A stretch of 64,000 bases of DNA, from contig JALKFA010000001.1 of assembly GCA_024169445.1 (NCBI GenBank), forward strand, positions 3,348,001 through 3,412,000, given 5' to 3'. Of the stretch, positions 44,547 to 54,571 are shown piece after piece (position 1 is the first letter of the stretch; each line of letters starts with the position of its first letter). A program made the translations under genes and the position numbers. The stretch is from Buttiauxella agrestis ATCC 33320. Its GTDB lineage: Bacteria > Pseudomonadota > Gammaproteobacteria > Enterobacterales > Enterobacteriaceae. The notes under the pieces are model-generated. The model was not told the DNA's origin, ran no database searches, and saw nothing but the letters and a program-made list of their open reading frames with translations.

Positions 44547-46028
44547 ATGACCACGATGTCTGATTTAAACCCGATTCTGGCAGGCTCAGCGCAAAGCACT
44601 GAAGCCTACCAGCAGGCGATTGCACAGAGCAGCGCGGCTGTTGTGCAGTGGCTGCAGCAACCTGAGATGTATCAGGGCAAAAGCGTTACTGAATTGCGTG
44701 AGCGCATTCAGCTGGATTTCAATCCTCAGGGCCTGGGCAACCAGGCAGCTATTGAACGTGCGATTGAGTTTTTCTTAAAAGACAGTCTGTCAGTGCATCA
44801 CCCACAGTGTGTTGCGCACTTGCATTGCCCAAGTCTGGTTATCAGCCAGGCGGCAGAAGTGTTGATCAACGCCACTAACCAGAGCATGGACTCCTGGGAC
44901 CAAAGCCCGTCAGCCACCATCATTGAGATGAAGCTGATTGAATGGCTGCGTGCTCAAGTCGGTTATCAGGCAGGCGACGCGGGTGTGTTCACCAGCGGCG
45001 GCACCCAAAGTAACCTGATGGGCCTGATGCTGGCGCGTGATGCGTTCTTTGCTCGCCAGGGTCACTCTATTCAGCAGGATGGCCTGGTCGGTGATCTGAG
45101 AAAGATTAAAGTCATGTGTTCTGAAAATGCCCATTTCTCAGTGCAAAAGAACATGGCTTTGATGGGCCTCGGTTACCAGTCGGTGACGCTGGTTAAAACT
45201 GACGAATTCGCGCGTATGGATCTCAACGATCTGCGTGAAAAAGTGGCGCAAGCTCAGGCTAACGGTGAGCAGATTCTGGCGATTGTTGCTACTGCAGGCA
45301 CCACCGATGCAGGCGCAATCGACCCGCTACGTGAGATTGCCGCACTGGCTGCACAGCACCAGATTTGGGTGCACGTTGATGCAGCGTGGGGCGGGGCATT
45401 GCTGATGTCCGAGCAGTATCGTGACTATCTGGACGGTATTGAATTAGTGGACTCCATTACCCTGGACTTCCATAAACAATTCTTCCAGACCATCAGTTGC
45501 GGTGCGTTCTTGCTCAAAGAAGCCCGTCACTATGAACTGATGCGCTACCAGGCGGCTTATTTGAACTCTGAGTTTGATGAAGCGGCTGGCGTACCAAATC
45601 TGGTGTCTAAATCTTTGCAGACCACACGTCGTTTCGATGCACTGAAACTTTGGATGGGCCTGGAAGCGTTGGGTCAGAAGCAATATGCTGCGATCATTGA
45701 TCATGGCGTTACGCTTGCTCAGCAAGTTGCGCAGTACGTGACTGAACAACCTTCGCTGGAGTTGGTGATGAAACCACAACTGGCGAGCGTCTTGTTCCGT
45801 TTCCGTCCTGAACAACTGGCCAACAGCAGCGATGCAGCTATCGCGCTGCTGAACCAGCAGATTGGTGATGCGTTGTTAGAATCTGGTCGCGCCAACGTGG
45901 GTGTGACTGAGCATAACGGTGTTACCTGTCTGAAAATGACGTTGCTGAACCCAACTGTTACGCTGGAGGATATTAAACTCCTGCTGGCGTTAGTCGAAAA
46001 GACAGCACATCCGTTGCTGGAAAAATAA
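44547..46028 (+). CDS. ddc: L-2,4-diaminobutyrate decarboxylase
   Basis: A 493-residue PLP group-II decarboxylase. 'HCPSLVISQAAEVLINATNQSMDSWDQSP', 'GVFTSGGTQSNLMGLMLARD', 'ATAGTTDAGAIDPLREIAAL', 'WVHVDAAWGGALL' and the PLP Lys in 'LDFHKQFFQTISCGAF' are intact. It releases CO2 from diaminobutyrate to give 1,3-diaminopropane, a polyamine of Acinetobacter, Enterobacter and Klebsiella. Starts at GTG 44538, ATG 44547 and ATG 44556 are all in frame. GGAG at 44540 favours 44547, though spacing is short. Nine bases after dat. A strong terminator follows. Confidence 0.93.
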   Translation: MTTMSDLNPILAGSAQSTEAYQQAIAQSSAAVVQWLQQPEMYQGKSVTELRERIQLDFNPQGLGNQAAIERAIEFFLKDSLSVHHPQCVAHLHCPSLVISQAAEVLINATNQSMDSWDQSPSATIIEMKLIEWLRAQVGYQAGDAGVFTSGGTQSNLMGLMLARDAFFARQGHSIQQDGLVGDLRKIKVMCSENAHFSVQKNMALMGLGYQSVTLVKTDEFARMDLNDLREKVAQAQANGEQILAIVATAGTTDAGAIDPLREIAALAAQHQIWVHVDAAWGGALLMSEQYRDYLDGIELVDSITLDFHKQFFQTISCGAFLLKEARHYELMRYQAAYLNSEFDEAAGVPNLVSKSLQTTRRFDALKLWMGLEALGQKQYAAIIDHGVTLAQQVAQYVTEQPSLELVMKPQLASVLFRFRPEQLANSSDAAIALLNQQIGDALLESGRANVGVTEHNGVTCLKMTLLNPTVTLEDIKLLLALVEKTAHPLLEK

Positions 46029-46031
46029 GTC

Positions 46032-46068
46032 ATATTAAATGGGCGGCTTAATACCGCCCATTTAATAT
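46032..46068 (+). terminator. Strong terminator after dat-ddc
   Basis: A perfect 15-bp stem ATATTAAATGGGCGG (46032-46046) with CCGCCCATTTAATAT (46054-46068) and a seven-base loop, three bases after the ddc stop. AT-rich ends lead into TTT. Confidence 0.85.
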
Positions 46069-46291
46069 TTACCCCACCTAATACCAACCTTTCTGTATAT
46101 ATAACTCTTTTTATATTCATTTAAATTATCATTTCTTTTTTCATTAAGACTAACACCTTGATTAAATTCAATTATTTTTATTAAATAACACTAATTGCAA
46201 AAGAAAATCCAGGCAGTTAGTATTACTTAAAATTAATTGAAGGCATGTTAAGCATTGCTCCACTCTTAGAGCCTACGCTTGTCTACGTTTC

Positions 46292-46501
46292 ATGGATGAA
46301 AACGTTATGATTATTCTGACGACAATTACGATATATATTTTACGCTTATGCTATCCACAATATGACTGGAATGGTCTGCGAAGCCGTATTTTCTTTTGGT
46401 GGATAATGAACTGTCTTTTCGCATTTGCGTTTCTTTATACGCAATGGTTTGGATTAACATTTCTCATCTCCTCTTTCTTATTAATATTTATGTTCTTGTA
46501 A
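46292..46501 (+). CDS. Hypothetical small membrane protein
   Basis: A 69-residue frame with two to three hydrophobic stretches ('MIILTTITIYILRL', 'FFWWIMNCLFAFAFLY', 'LTFLISSFLLIFMFL') separated by a basic, aromatic-rich segment. An internal ATG at 46307 is an alternative start; neither has a convincing ribosome site. It lies in AT-rich DNA between the ddc terminator and the convergent MocR gene. No family is recognised. The regular helix-loop-helix hydrophobicity is the only support. Confidence 0.4.
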   Translation: MDENVMIILTTITIYILRLCYPQYDWNGLRSRIFFWWIMNCLFAFAFLYTQWFGLTFLISSFLLIFMFL

Positions 46502-46516
46502 GTTTCGTCATATCGT

Positions 46517-47851
46517 TCAGCGATATTGCTCATATTCAATTGTTTCACGCACCGTAATGAGTGCCTGACGAAGATTAACTTCGCTGACTGAACCCAATGC
46601 TAACCGAATGGCGTGGGGGACGTTTTGTGAAGTGCTAAAAGGTTCTGCAGTGGAAATTGAAATATTTTTGTCCATCAACCTGCGTACCACGCTTTCTGCG
46701 CGTACTTCTTCTGGCAGCGGGAGCCAAATAAAGTAAGATACCGGATGGCTGATATACGGGAGTGGGGCAAGCAATTCACGAGCCAGGCTCTGGCGCTTTT
46801 GGGCATCCGCTCGCTTCAGCGATTCCAGCCTGCTGACCGTTCCTTCCTTAATCCAGCCGCAAACAATACTTGTCATCAGCGATGGCGTGTTCCAGGTGGT
46901 TGCACGTATTGCGCGCTCCAGGCTGGCACGATAGCGGGAAGGGCAAACAACAACTCCTACACGCAGACCCGTTGCCACATTTTTGGAAAAACCGGTGATA
47001 TAAATTGTCCGCTCTGGCGCGAAACAGGCCAATGGTCGCGGTGGATGGCTGACCAGATATGCGTAGGCGGCATCTTCTAGCATCAGAAGATCATACTCTC
47101 TGGCAATGGTTGCTAACTGCTGGCGCTGAACATCATTGAGAACCCACCCCAACGGATTATGCAGCGTGGGCATGGTATAAATCGCGCGCACACGTCTGCG
47201 TTGACACAATTTCTTTAGCACATTCAGGTCAGGCCCATTTGCAGATACGGGAATCGCTTCCAGCTCAAGGTGAAAGGTTGCCGCCAGTGTTTTAAAGCCT
47301 GGATATGTCAGCGCATCGACAGCAACAACATCTCCGGGTTTGAAACACCCCATGACGCTGACCGCCAGGCCATGCTGGGCCCCATTAACAATCAGAACAT
47401 CAGCGGCGTCAGGAGTCATTCCACTCTCTGCAAGATGTGTTGCTATTGCTTCGCGATCGCTGAGTCGGCCCGCATGTGGCTGGTAACGTAGCATAGCTTC
47501 GAGATCACCAGAACTCGTGAGCTTGCGCAGCGCATCGCGCAGCAGTTCAGTCTGTTCGGGCAGAGCGGGATAGTTAAAATTGAGATCTAGCATATCCGTG
47601 GCGATGGCTTGCTGATCAATGCCATGTCCCGTTGGCAGAGAGATCTCCCTGACAAAAGTCCCACGCCCTGTCTCGCCGCTCACCAGCCCGATGGATTCCA
47701 GTTCTGCATAAACCCGTGTCGCCGTAGCGAGTGATATGTGCTTTTCAGCTGATAACCCCCGATGTGTAGGCAGCCGCGTTCCTGCCGGTAATGTGCCGGA
47801 ACGAATCGCGGCTGCGTATTCATCAACCAATGTTTTATACCGAGCTTTCAT
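46517..47851 (-). CDS. MocR-type regulator (GntR winged helix fused to class-I aminotransferase domain)
   Basis: A 444-residue protein. The N-terminal GntR domain (residues 1-70) includes 'IRSGTLPAGTRLPTHRGLSAEKHISLATATRVYAEL'. The aminotransferase-like domain follows after about residue 90, with 'IVNGAQHGLAVSVMGCFKPGDVV', 'YTMPTLHNPLGWVL', 'LMLEDAAYAYLV' and the PLP Lys in 'YITGFSKNVATGLRVG'. Such proteins use PLP as cofactor and sense amino-acid-like or vitamin ligands. It is divergent from an EamA exporter and a DapA-family gene across a 114-bp gap with a perfect inverted repeat, so those genes are its likely targets. E. coli YdcR is a distant relative. Confidence 0.9.
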   Translation of the reverse strand: MKARYKTLVDEYAAAIRSGTLPAGTRLPTHRGLSAEKHISLATATRVYAELESIGLVSGETGRGTFVREISLPTGHGIDQQAIATDMLDLNFNYPALPEQTELLRDALRKLTSSGDLEAMLRYQPHAGRLSDREAIATHLAESGMTPDAADVLIVNGAQHGLAVSVMGCFKPGDVVAVDALTYPGFKTLAATFHLELEAIPVSANGPDLNVLKKLCQRRRVRAIYTMPTLHNPLGWVLNDVQRQQLATIAREYDLLMLEDAAYAYLVSHPPRPLACFAPERTIYITGFSKNVATGLRVGVVVCPSRYRASLERAIRATTWNTPSLMTSIVCGWIKEGTVSRLESLKRADAQKRQSLARELLAPLPYISHPVSYFIWLPLPEEVRAESVVRRLMDKNISISTAEPFSTSQNVPHAIRLALGSVSEVNLRQALITVRETIEYEQYR

Positions 47852-47861
47852 TGAATGTATT

Positions 47862-47885
47862 CATGACAATATTTTGATTGTCATG
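47862..47885. promoter_or_regulatory. Perfect inverted repeat between MocR and EamA genes
   Basis: CATGACAAT (47862-47870) and ATTGTCATG (47877-47885) form a nine-bp perfect inverted repeat with a six-base spacer, 11 bp upstream of the MocR start. Likely the MocR operator controlling both directions. MocR proteins more often bind direct repeats, so this needs testing. Confidence 0.7.
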
Positions 47886-47965
47886 GATTGTGGCGATTAT
47901 CATTCACTCTGTCTATGAAACAAGAAGCATTGTTTCTCTATTCTTCTGACAAAATGAGGATAATC

Positions 47966-48856
47966 GTGGGTCATTCAGCAGTAAGTAAATCGGGGTCAGA
48001 ATCATTTTCAGGGTGGCTACACGGTCTGATTGGCGTGATTATTTTTAGCGGTTCTCTCCCGGCCACGCGCCTGGCCGTGATGGATATCAATCCTTTTTTC
48101 CTGACCTTTCTCAGAGCTTCTATCGCTGGCATGCTGGCGCTAATCTTGATTTTGATCTGCCGGGAAAAGCGTCCTCATTCATCGCAGATTTTCTCGTTAA
48201 TGGTTGTCGCATTTGGCGTGGTTATCGGCTTTCCACTGCTGACAGCCATGGCGCTTCAGTATGTGACATCCGCTCACTCCATCGTATTTCTCGGGCTTTT
48301 GCCGCTGTCTACGGCCATCTTTGGGGTTATTCGTGGTCATGAACGGCCATCACTGGCATTTTGGGTGTTTTCCATATTGGGAAGCCTGATGGTGGTAGGC
48401 TTTGCCCTTTATCAGAATTTGTCCGTGTCGATAGCGGGTAATTTATTAATGCTGGCGTCAGTGCTGGTCTGCGGTCTGGGTTATGCAGAAGGGGCGACGC
48501 TTTCAAGGGCGCTAGGCGGTTGGCAAGTGATTAGCTGGGCCTTAGTTATCTCGCTTCCCTTCATGTTAGTAGCTTCGTTCATGACGATGCCAGACACGTT
48601 CAGCGATATTGGTGTTCAGGCCTGGATGGGGCTCGGTTACGTGTCACTTTTTAGCATGTTGATTGGTTTTATCTTTTGGTACAAAGGACTCGCCATCGGC
48701 GGTATTGCGGCAGTCGGACAGCTACAATTGCTACAACCCTTCTTTGGCCTGGCGCTTTCGGCGACACTGCTCCATGAAACAGTGAGTTTGCAAATGGTGG
48801 CGGTGACTTTCGGAGTAATTTGTTGCGTCATTGGCTCGCGTAAGTTCGCACGATAA
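47966..48856 (+). CDS. EamA-family (DMT superfamily) inner-membrane exporter
   Basis: A 296-residue protein with about ten membrane helices in two repeated EamA halves: 'GLIGVIIFSGSLPATRLAVMDINPFFLTFLRA' opening the first and 'LGYVSLFSMLIGFIFWYKGLAIGG' in the second. The start is set at GTG 47966, since GAGGA lies five bases upstream and the first helix then starts near residue 14. Longer in-frame openings from 47888 have no ribosome site. DMT proteins of this type export amino acids or metabolites. It lies between a MocR regulator and a DapA-family aldolase, so the substrate is probably linked to an amino acid or keto acid. Confidence 0.88.
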   Translation: MGHSAVSKSGSESFSGWLHGLIGVIIFSGSLPATRLAVMDINPFFLTFLRASIAGMLALILILICREKRPHSSQIFSLMVVAFGVVIGFPLLTAMALQYVTSAHSIVFLGLLPLSTAIFGVIRGHERPSLAFWVFSILGSLMVVGFALYQNLSVSIAGNLLMLASVLVCGLGYAEGATLSRALGGWQVISWALVISLPFMLVASFMTMPDTFSDIGVQAWMGLGYVSLFSMLIGFIFWYKGLAIGGIAAVGQLQLLQPFFGLALSATLLHETVSLQMVAVTFGVICCVIGSRKFAR

Positions 48857-48884
48857 TCGGCGCAACTGTGTAAAAGGAATAAAG

Positions 48885-49775
48885 ATGTTTAAGGGGCTTT
48901 GTGCTTTCCCGCTTACGCCGCTGATAGCTGGCGAAATAGACGAAAGAACTTTCGTTTCATTGATAACGAACCTGGCTGAAGCCAGGGTGGATTCGATTGG
49001 CGCACTGGGTTCTACCGGAAGTTATGCCTATTTGACTCGCGCGCAGCGTTTACGGGGCACGCAACTTGCCGTTACTGCGGCAAATGGTATTCCGGTAATG
49101 ACCAGTATTGGTGCTGTACGTGTAGAAGAAGTACTGAATCTTGCCGATGACGCACAACAAGCGGGCGTGAGTGGTGTTCTTCTGGCTCCGTTATCTTATC
49201 AGCCACTTGGTGGCGATGAAGTTTACGAACTGTATAGCCGCGTAGTCCGCGAATTGTCGGTTCCACTGTGTGTGTATGACAACCCGGCGACGACCGGTTT
49301 TTCGTTTAGTGATGAACTACTTTCAGCTATTGCGGGCCTGCCAGGGGTAAACTCGGTGAAACTCGGCAGTTTGCCGGCTGAACGTGAAGAAGCCCGCGTG
49401 CGAATCGCGGCACTGCGCCGCAAAATTCCTGCCCATGTGACGATTGGGATTAGCGGTGATGCTCAGTCTGCTCGTGGTTTGCTTGCGGGATGTGACGTCT
49501 GGTATTCCGTTCTGGCGGGTTTATTTCCACAGTATTCGCGCATACTTACCCGAGCCGCTCAAGCCGGGGATGAGGAAAAAGTGAATCAGCTTGATGGTGC
49601 ACTTGAAGCGTTATGGGTATTTTATCGACGTTATGGAAGCCTGCGGGTTATTGCTACGGTTGCCGAACTACTGGGTAGAGTTCAAACGCCATGTCTGCCT
49701 TTCCCGTTACGAACAATACAGGGTGGAGAACGGGAACTGTTGCAGCAGAAATTGAATCTGTTGAATTTGTATTAA
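48885..49775 (+). CDS. DapA-family (dihydrodipicolinate synthase/N-acetylneuraminate lyase-like) aldolase
   Basis: A 296-residue class-I aldolase TIM barrel. 'GALGSTGSYAYLTRAQR' (glycine-rich carboxylate site), 'LCVYDNPATTGFSF' (catalytic Tyr) and 'GVNSVKLGSLP' (Schiff-base Lys) are present. AAGGAA lies six bases before ATG; in-frame positions upstream lie within the exporter gene and are not used. True DapA is encoded elsewhere in enterobacteria, so this paralogue probably cleaves or forms a 4-hydroxy-2-oxo acid. It follows the exporter by 28 bp and ends at a strong terminator, giving a two-gene operon. Confidence 0.85.
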   Translation: MFKGLCAFPLTPLIAGEIDERTFVSLITNLAEARVDSIGALGSTGSYAYLTRAQRLRGTQLAVTAANGIPVMTSIGAVRVEEVLNLADDAQQAGVSGVLLAPLSYQPLGGDEVYELYSRVVRELSVPLCVYDNPATTGFSFSDELLSAIAGLPGVNSVKLGSLPAEREEARVRIAALRRKIPAHVTIGISGDAQSARGLLAGCDVWYSVLAGLFPQYSRILTRAAQAGDEEKVNQLDGALEALWVFYRRYGSLRVIATVAELLGRVQTPCLPFPLRTIQGGERELLQQKLNLLNLY

Positions 49776-49780
49776 TAAAA

Positions 49781-49808
49781 ACGGCAAACATTATGTTTGC
49801 CGTTTTTT
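49781..49808 (+). terminator. Rho-independent terminator
   Basis: ACGGCAAACA (49781-49790), three-base loop, TGTTTGCCGT (49794-49803), then a run of T to 49808. It closes the EamA/DapA-like operon. Confidence 0.92.
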
Positions 49809-49811
49809 CAC

Positions 49812-49842
49812 GTAGGGTGGGTAAGCGTTAGCGCCACCCACC
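49812..49842. repeat. Single BIME/REP-like palindromic repeat
   Basis: One GTAGGGTGGGTAAGCG copy with its GCGCCACCCACC arm, between the terminator and the convergent azoR gene. Same family as the copies at 15.6, 19.0, 20.0, 33.1 and 59.1 kb. Confidence 0.8.
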
Positions 49843-49856
49843 ATTTGCATCAAAAA

Positions 49857-50513
<657 letters not shown>

Positions 50514-50668
50514 TTACTTTATTCACAATCCGATTGCAGTGATAGCGCAATATATCGAACTCTATGTTCGATTTTATTGAACAAGGCGTCAAAAGGCGTG
50601 ATGTGCTAATCTAGCGCCAATTAACGATAAAGACTTACCAGGCAGTGCGCTGCCCAGATGACTACGCA

Positions 50669-53600
50669 ATGGAAAACATAAAACCCTCACTGTCCTCATT
50701 ATTCTCTCGCCTCGACGGCTTAATGCTACGCGACAGACAACGCTTCTCCCGCCGTATACATGGCGCGAAGAAGGTGAAAAATCCTGAATCGCAGCAGGCG
50801 GTGTTAGAGGCTCTGGCCCAGGAAATCGAAGCGGCAGCCGGTAAGGTTCTGCTGCGCACAGCCTCGCGACCGAAAATCACCTACCCAGAAAACCTGCCTG
50901 TCAGCCAAAAGAAACAGGACATTTACGATGCCATTCGTGACCATCAGGTGGTTATCGTGGCGGGTGAAACTGGCTCAGGTAAAACCACGCAGTTGCCAAA
51001 AATCTGCATGGAACTGGGGCGCGGGTTAACAGGGCTGATTGGTCACACGCAGCCGCGCCGTCTGGCGGCACGAACCGTTGCCAACCGTATTGCCGAAGAG
51101 CTGCAAACCGAGCCCGGTGGTTGTGTAGGCTATAAGGTGCGTTTCACCGATCACGTCAGTGAAAACACCATGGTCAAACTGATGACCGACGGCATCTTGC
51201 TGGCGGAAATTCAGCAAGACCGACTGCTGATGCAGTACGACACCATCATCATTGATGAAGCGCACGAACGCAGTCTGAACATTGATTTCCTGTTGGGTTA
51301 TTTGCGTGAACTACTGCCGCGTCGCCCCGATCTGAAAATCATTATTACCTCGGCGACCATCGATCCTGAACGCTTCTCGCGCCATTTCAATAATGCGCCA
51401 ATCATCGAAGTGTCTGGCCGCACCTATCCGGTTGAAGTGCGCTATCGCCCGATTGTTGAAGAAGCTGACGATACCGATCGCGACCAGCTACAAGCCATTT
51501 TTGACGCGGTGGACGAACTCGGTCATGAAAGTGCCGGCGATATACTGATCTTCATGAGTGGTGAGCGCGAAATTCGTGACACCGCTGATGCATTAAACAA
51601 GCTGAACTTACCGCATACCGAAGTGCTGCCGCTGTATGCACGCCTGTCGAACAGCGAACAAAACCGTGTGTTCCAGTCGCATGTCGGGCGGCGAATTGTG
51701 CTGGCGACCAACGTGGCTGAAACCTCGCTGACCGTGCCGGGAATCAAATACGTTATCGACCCCGGTACCGCGCGAATCAGCCGCTACAGCTACCGCACCA
51801 AAGTGCAGCGTTTGCCGATTGAGCCGGTTTCGCAGGCGTCAGCCAACCAGCGTAAAGGGCGTTGCGGGCGTGTATCCGATGGGATTTGTATTCGCCTCTA
51901 TTCTGAGGATGACTTCCTGTCACGCCCGGAATTTACCGACCCGGAAATTCTGCGTACCAACCTGGCGTCCGTCATCTTGCAGATGACGGCACTCGGGCTG
52001 GGCGATATTGCCGCATTCCCGTTCGTTGAAGCACCGGACAAACGCAATATTCAGGATGGCGTGCGCCTGCTTGAAGAGCTGGGCGCGATTACCAGCGACG
52101 AAGAACATAGCGTCTATAAATTAACGCCTTCGGGCCGCCAGCTTGCTCAGCTCCCTGTTGACCCACGCCTGGCGCGTATGGTGCTTGAAGCGCAGAAATT
52201 TGGTTGCGTGCGTGAAGTGATGATCATAACCGCTGGTTTGTCGATTCAGGATCCGCGCGAGCGCCCGATGGACAAACAGCAGGCGTCCGATGAAAAACAT
52301 CGTCGCTTCCATGACAAAGAGTCTGACTTCCTCGCGTATGTCAATTTGTGGAACTACCTTGGCGAGCAGCAAAAAGAGCTATCGTCGAACCAGTTCCGCC
52401 GCCAGTGCAAACTTGACTACCTCAACTATTTGCGTGTGCGTGAATGGCAAGACATCTACACCCAATTACGTCAGGTTGTGAAAGAACTCGGTTTGCCGAT
52501 TAACAGCGAACCGGCTGATTTCCGTTCGGTTCACTGCGCCTTACTGACCGGCTTGCTTTCCCATATCGGCCAGAAAGATGCTGATAAACAGGAATACACC
52601 GGCGCGCGCAACGCCCGTTTCTCTATCTTCCCAGGCTCCGGTTTATTTAAGAAACCACCAAAATGGACGATGGTCGCCGAACTGGTGGAAACCAGCCGCC
52701 TGTGGGGGCGCATTGCCGCCCGTATCGACCCGGAATGGGTGGAGCCGCTGGCGCAGCATCTGCTCAAACGCTCTTACAGCGAACCACACTGGGAGAAATC
52801 CCAGGGCGCGGTAATGGCGACAGAAAAAGTCACGCTGTACGGCTTGCCGATTGTTGCTGCGCGCGGCGTCAATTACAGCCAGATTGACCCAGCGTTATGC
52901 CGCGAGTTGTTTATTCGCCATGCGCTGGTGGAGGGCGACTGGCAAACTCGCCATGCCTTCTTCCGCGACAACCTCAAATTGCGCAATGAAATTGAAGAGC
53001 TGGAACATAAATCCCGCCGCCGCGACATTCTGGTAGACGACGACACACTGTTCGAGTTTTACGACCAACGGATTGCCCATGATGTGATCTCTGCGCGTCA
53101 CTTTGATAACTGGTGGAAACAGGCCAGCAAAGAGACGCCGGATTTGCTCAATTTCGAAAAGAGCATGTTGATCAAAGAGGGCGCGGAACAAGTCAGCAAG
53201 CTCGACTATCCGAACTTCTGGCATCAGGGCAATCTCAAGCTACGCCTGACTTACCAGTTTGAACCAGGTGCTGACGCCGATGGTGTAACGGTACATATTC
53301 CGTTGCCGTTATTAAACCAGGTGGAAGAGGCCGGGTTTGAATGGCAAATTCCTGGTGTGCGCCGTGAACTGGTGATTGCGCTGATAAAGTCACTGCCAAA
53401 ACCGGTGCGTCGCAACTTTGTGCCTGCGCCTAACTATGCCGAAGCATTTTTAGGCCGTGCCACGCCGCTGGAATTGCCGCTGCTGGAAAGTTTAGAGCGC
53501 GAATTCCGCCGCATGTCGGGCATCACCATCGACCGCGAAGACTGGCATTGGGATCAGGTGCCCGATCACCTGAAGATGACTTTCCGTATCGTCGATGAAA

Positions 53601-54568
53601 ACAACAAGAAACTCAAAGAGGGTAAAAACCTCACCGAGTTGAAGGGCGGGTTGAAGGATAAAGTCCAGCAAACGCTCTCTGCGGTTGCCGATGACGGCAT
53701 CGAACAAAGCGGCCTGCATATCTGGAGCTTCGGTTCATTGCCGGAAAGCTACGAGCAAAAACGCGGTAACTACCGCATGAAGGCATTCCCGGCGCTGGTG
53801 GATGAAAAAGACAGTGTGGCGATCAAACTGTTTGATAACCCGCTCGAACAGCAGCAGGCGATGTGGCGGGGCTTGCGCCGTTTGCTGCTGCTGAACATTC
53901 CCTCGCCGATTAAATATCTGCATGAAAAATTGCCCAACAAAGCCAAACTCGGCCTGTACTTTAACCCGTACGGCAAAGTCATGGATTTGATTGATGACTG
54001 CATCTCTTGCGGTGTCGATAAGCTGATTGCGCAGGCGGGCGGCCCGGTCTGGAGCGAAGAAGGTTTTGCCGCTCTGCATGAGAAAGTTCGCGCAGAACTC
54101 AACGAAACCGTGGTCGAAATTGCCAAACAGGTCGAACAAATCCTGACGGCCGTTTTCAACATCAACAAACGCTTGAAAGGGCGCGTGGATATGACCATGG
54201 CGCTCGGTTTGTCGGACGTGAAAGCGCAAATGAGCGGCCTGGTATATCGTGGTTTTGTCACCGGAAACGGCTACAAACGTTTAGGCGATACGCTGCGTTA
54301 TCTGAATGCCATCGAGAAACGCCTCGAGAAAATGGCGGTCGATCCGCATCGTGACCGGGTGCAAATGTTGAAAGTTGAGCATGTGCAGCAAACCTGGCAG
54401 CAGTGGCTGAATAAACTGCCGCCTGCGCGCCGGGTTGATGACGACGTGCTGGAAATCCGCTGGATGATTGAAGAGCTGCGTGTCAGCTTCTTTGCTCAAC
54501 AACTCGGCACGCCTTATCCGATTTCTGATAAGCGTATTTTGCAGGCGATGGAAGCGATTCCTGTTTAA
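50669..54568 (+). CDS. hrpA: ATP-dependent DEAH-box RNA helicase HrpA
   Basis: A 1299-residue helicase (E. coli 1300). Walker A 'VAGETGSGKTTQLPK', motif Ia 'TQPRRLAARTVA', DEAH 'IIIDEAHERSLNIDFLL', motif III 'ITSATID', 'RIVLATNVAETSLTVPG' and motif VI 'QRKGRCGR' are intact, followed by the helicase-associated domains and the long bacterial C-terminal region. In E. coli HrpA processes daa fimbrial mRNA and helps rescue stalled ribosomes. The start at 50669 aligns with the E. coli N-terminus; an in-frame GTG at 50645 adds eight residues and is less likely. In E. coli ydcF follows hrpA; here an SDR gene and a microcompartment locus follow. Confidence 0.96.
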   Translation: MENIKPSLSSLFSRLDGLMLRDRQRFSRRIHGAKKVKNPESQQAVLEALAQEIEAAAGKVLLRTASRPKITYPENLPVSQKKQDIYDAIRDHQVVIVAGETGSGKTTQLPKICMELGRGLTGLIGHTQPRRLAARTVANRIAEELQTEPGGCVGYKVRFTDHVSENTMVKLMTDGILLAEIQQDRLLMQYDTIIIDEAHERSLNIDFLLGYLRELLPRRPDLKIIITSATIDPERFSRHFNNAPIIEVSGRTYPVEVRYRPIVEEADDTDRDQLQAIFDAVDELGHESAGDILIFMSGEREIRDTADALNKLNLPHTEVLPLYARLSNSEQNRVFQSHVGRRIVLATNVAETSLTVPGIKYVIDPGTARISRYSYRTKVQRLPIEPVSQASANQRKGRCGRVSDGICIRLYSEDDFLSRPEFTDPEILRTNLASVILQMTALGLGDIAAFPFVEAPDKRNIQDGVRLLEELGAITSDEEHSVYKLTPSGRQLAQLPVDPRLARMVLEAQKFGCVREVMIITAGLSIQDPRERPMDKQQASDEKHRRFHDKESDFLAYVNLWNYLGEQQKELSSNQFRRQCKLDYLNYLRVREWQDIYTQLRQVVKELGLPINSEPADFRSVHCALLTGLLSHIGQKDADKQEYTGARNARFSIFPGSGLFKKPPKWTMVAELVETSRLWGRIAARIDPEWVEPLAQHLLKRSYSEPHWEKSQGAVMATEKVTLYGLPIVAARGVNYSQIDPALCRELFIRHALVEGDWQTRHAFFRDNLKLRNEIEELEHKSRRRDILVDDDTLFEFYDQRIAHDVISARHFDNWWKQASKETPDLLNFEKSMLIKEGAEQVSKLDYPNFWHQGNLKLRLTYQFEPGADADGVTVHIPLPLLNQVEEAGFEWQIPGVRRELVIALIKSLPKPVRRNFVPAPNYAEAFLGRATPLELPLLESLEREFRRMSGITIDREDWHWDQVPDHLKMTFRIVDENNKKLKEGKNLTELKGGLKDKVQQTLSAVADDGIEQSGLHIWSFGSLPESYEQKRGNYRMKAFPALVDEKDSVAIKLFDNPLEQQQAMWRGLRRLLLLNIPSPIKYLHEKLPNKAKLGLYFNPYGKVMDLIDDCISCGVDKLIAQAGGPVWSEEGFAALHEKVRAELNETVVEIAKQVEQILTAVFNINKRLKGRVDMTMALGLSDVKAQMSGLVYRGFVTGNGYKRLGDTLRYLNAIEKRLEKMAVDPHRDRVQMLKVEHVQQTWQQWLNKLPPARRVDDDVLEIRWMIEELRVSFFAQQLGTPYPISDKRILQAMEAIPV

Positions 54569-54571
54569 AAC

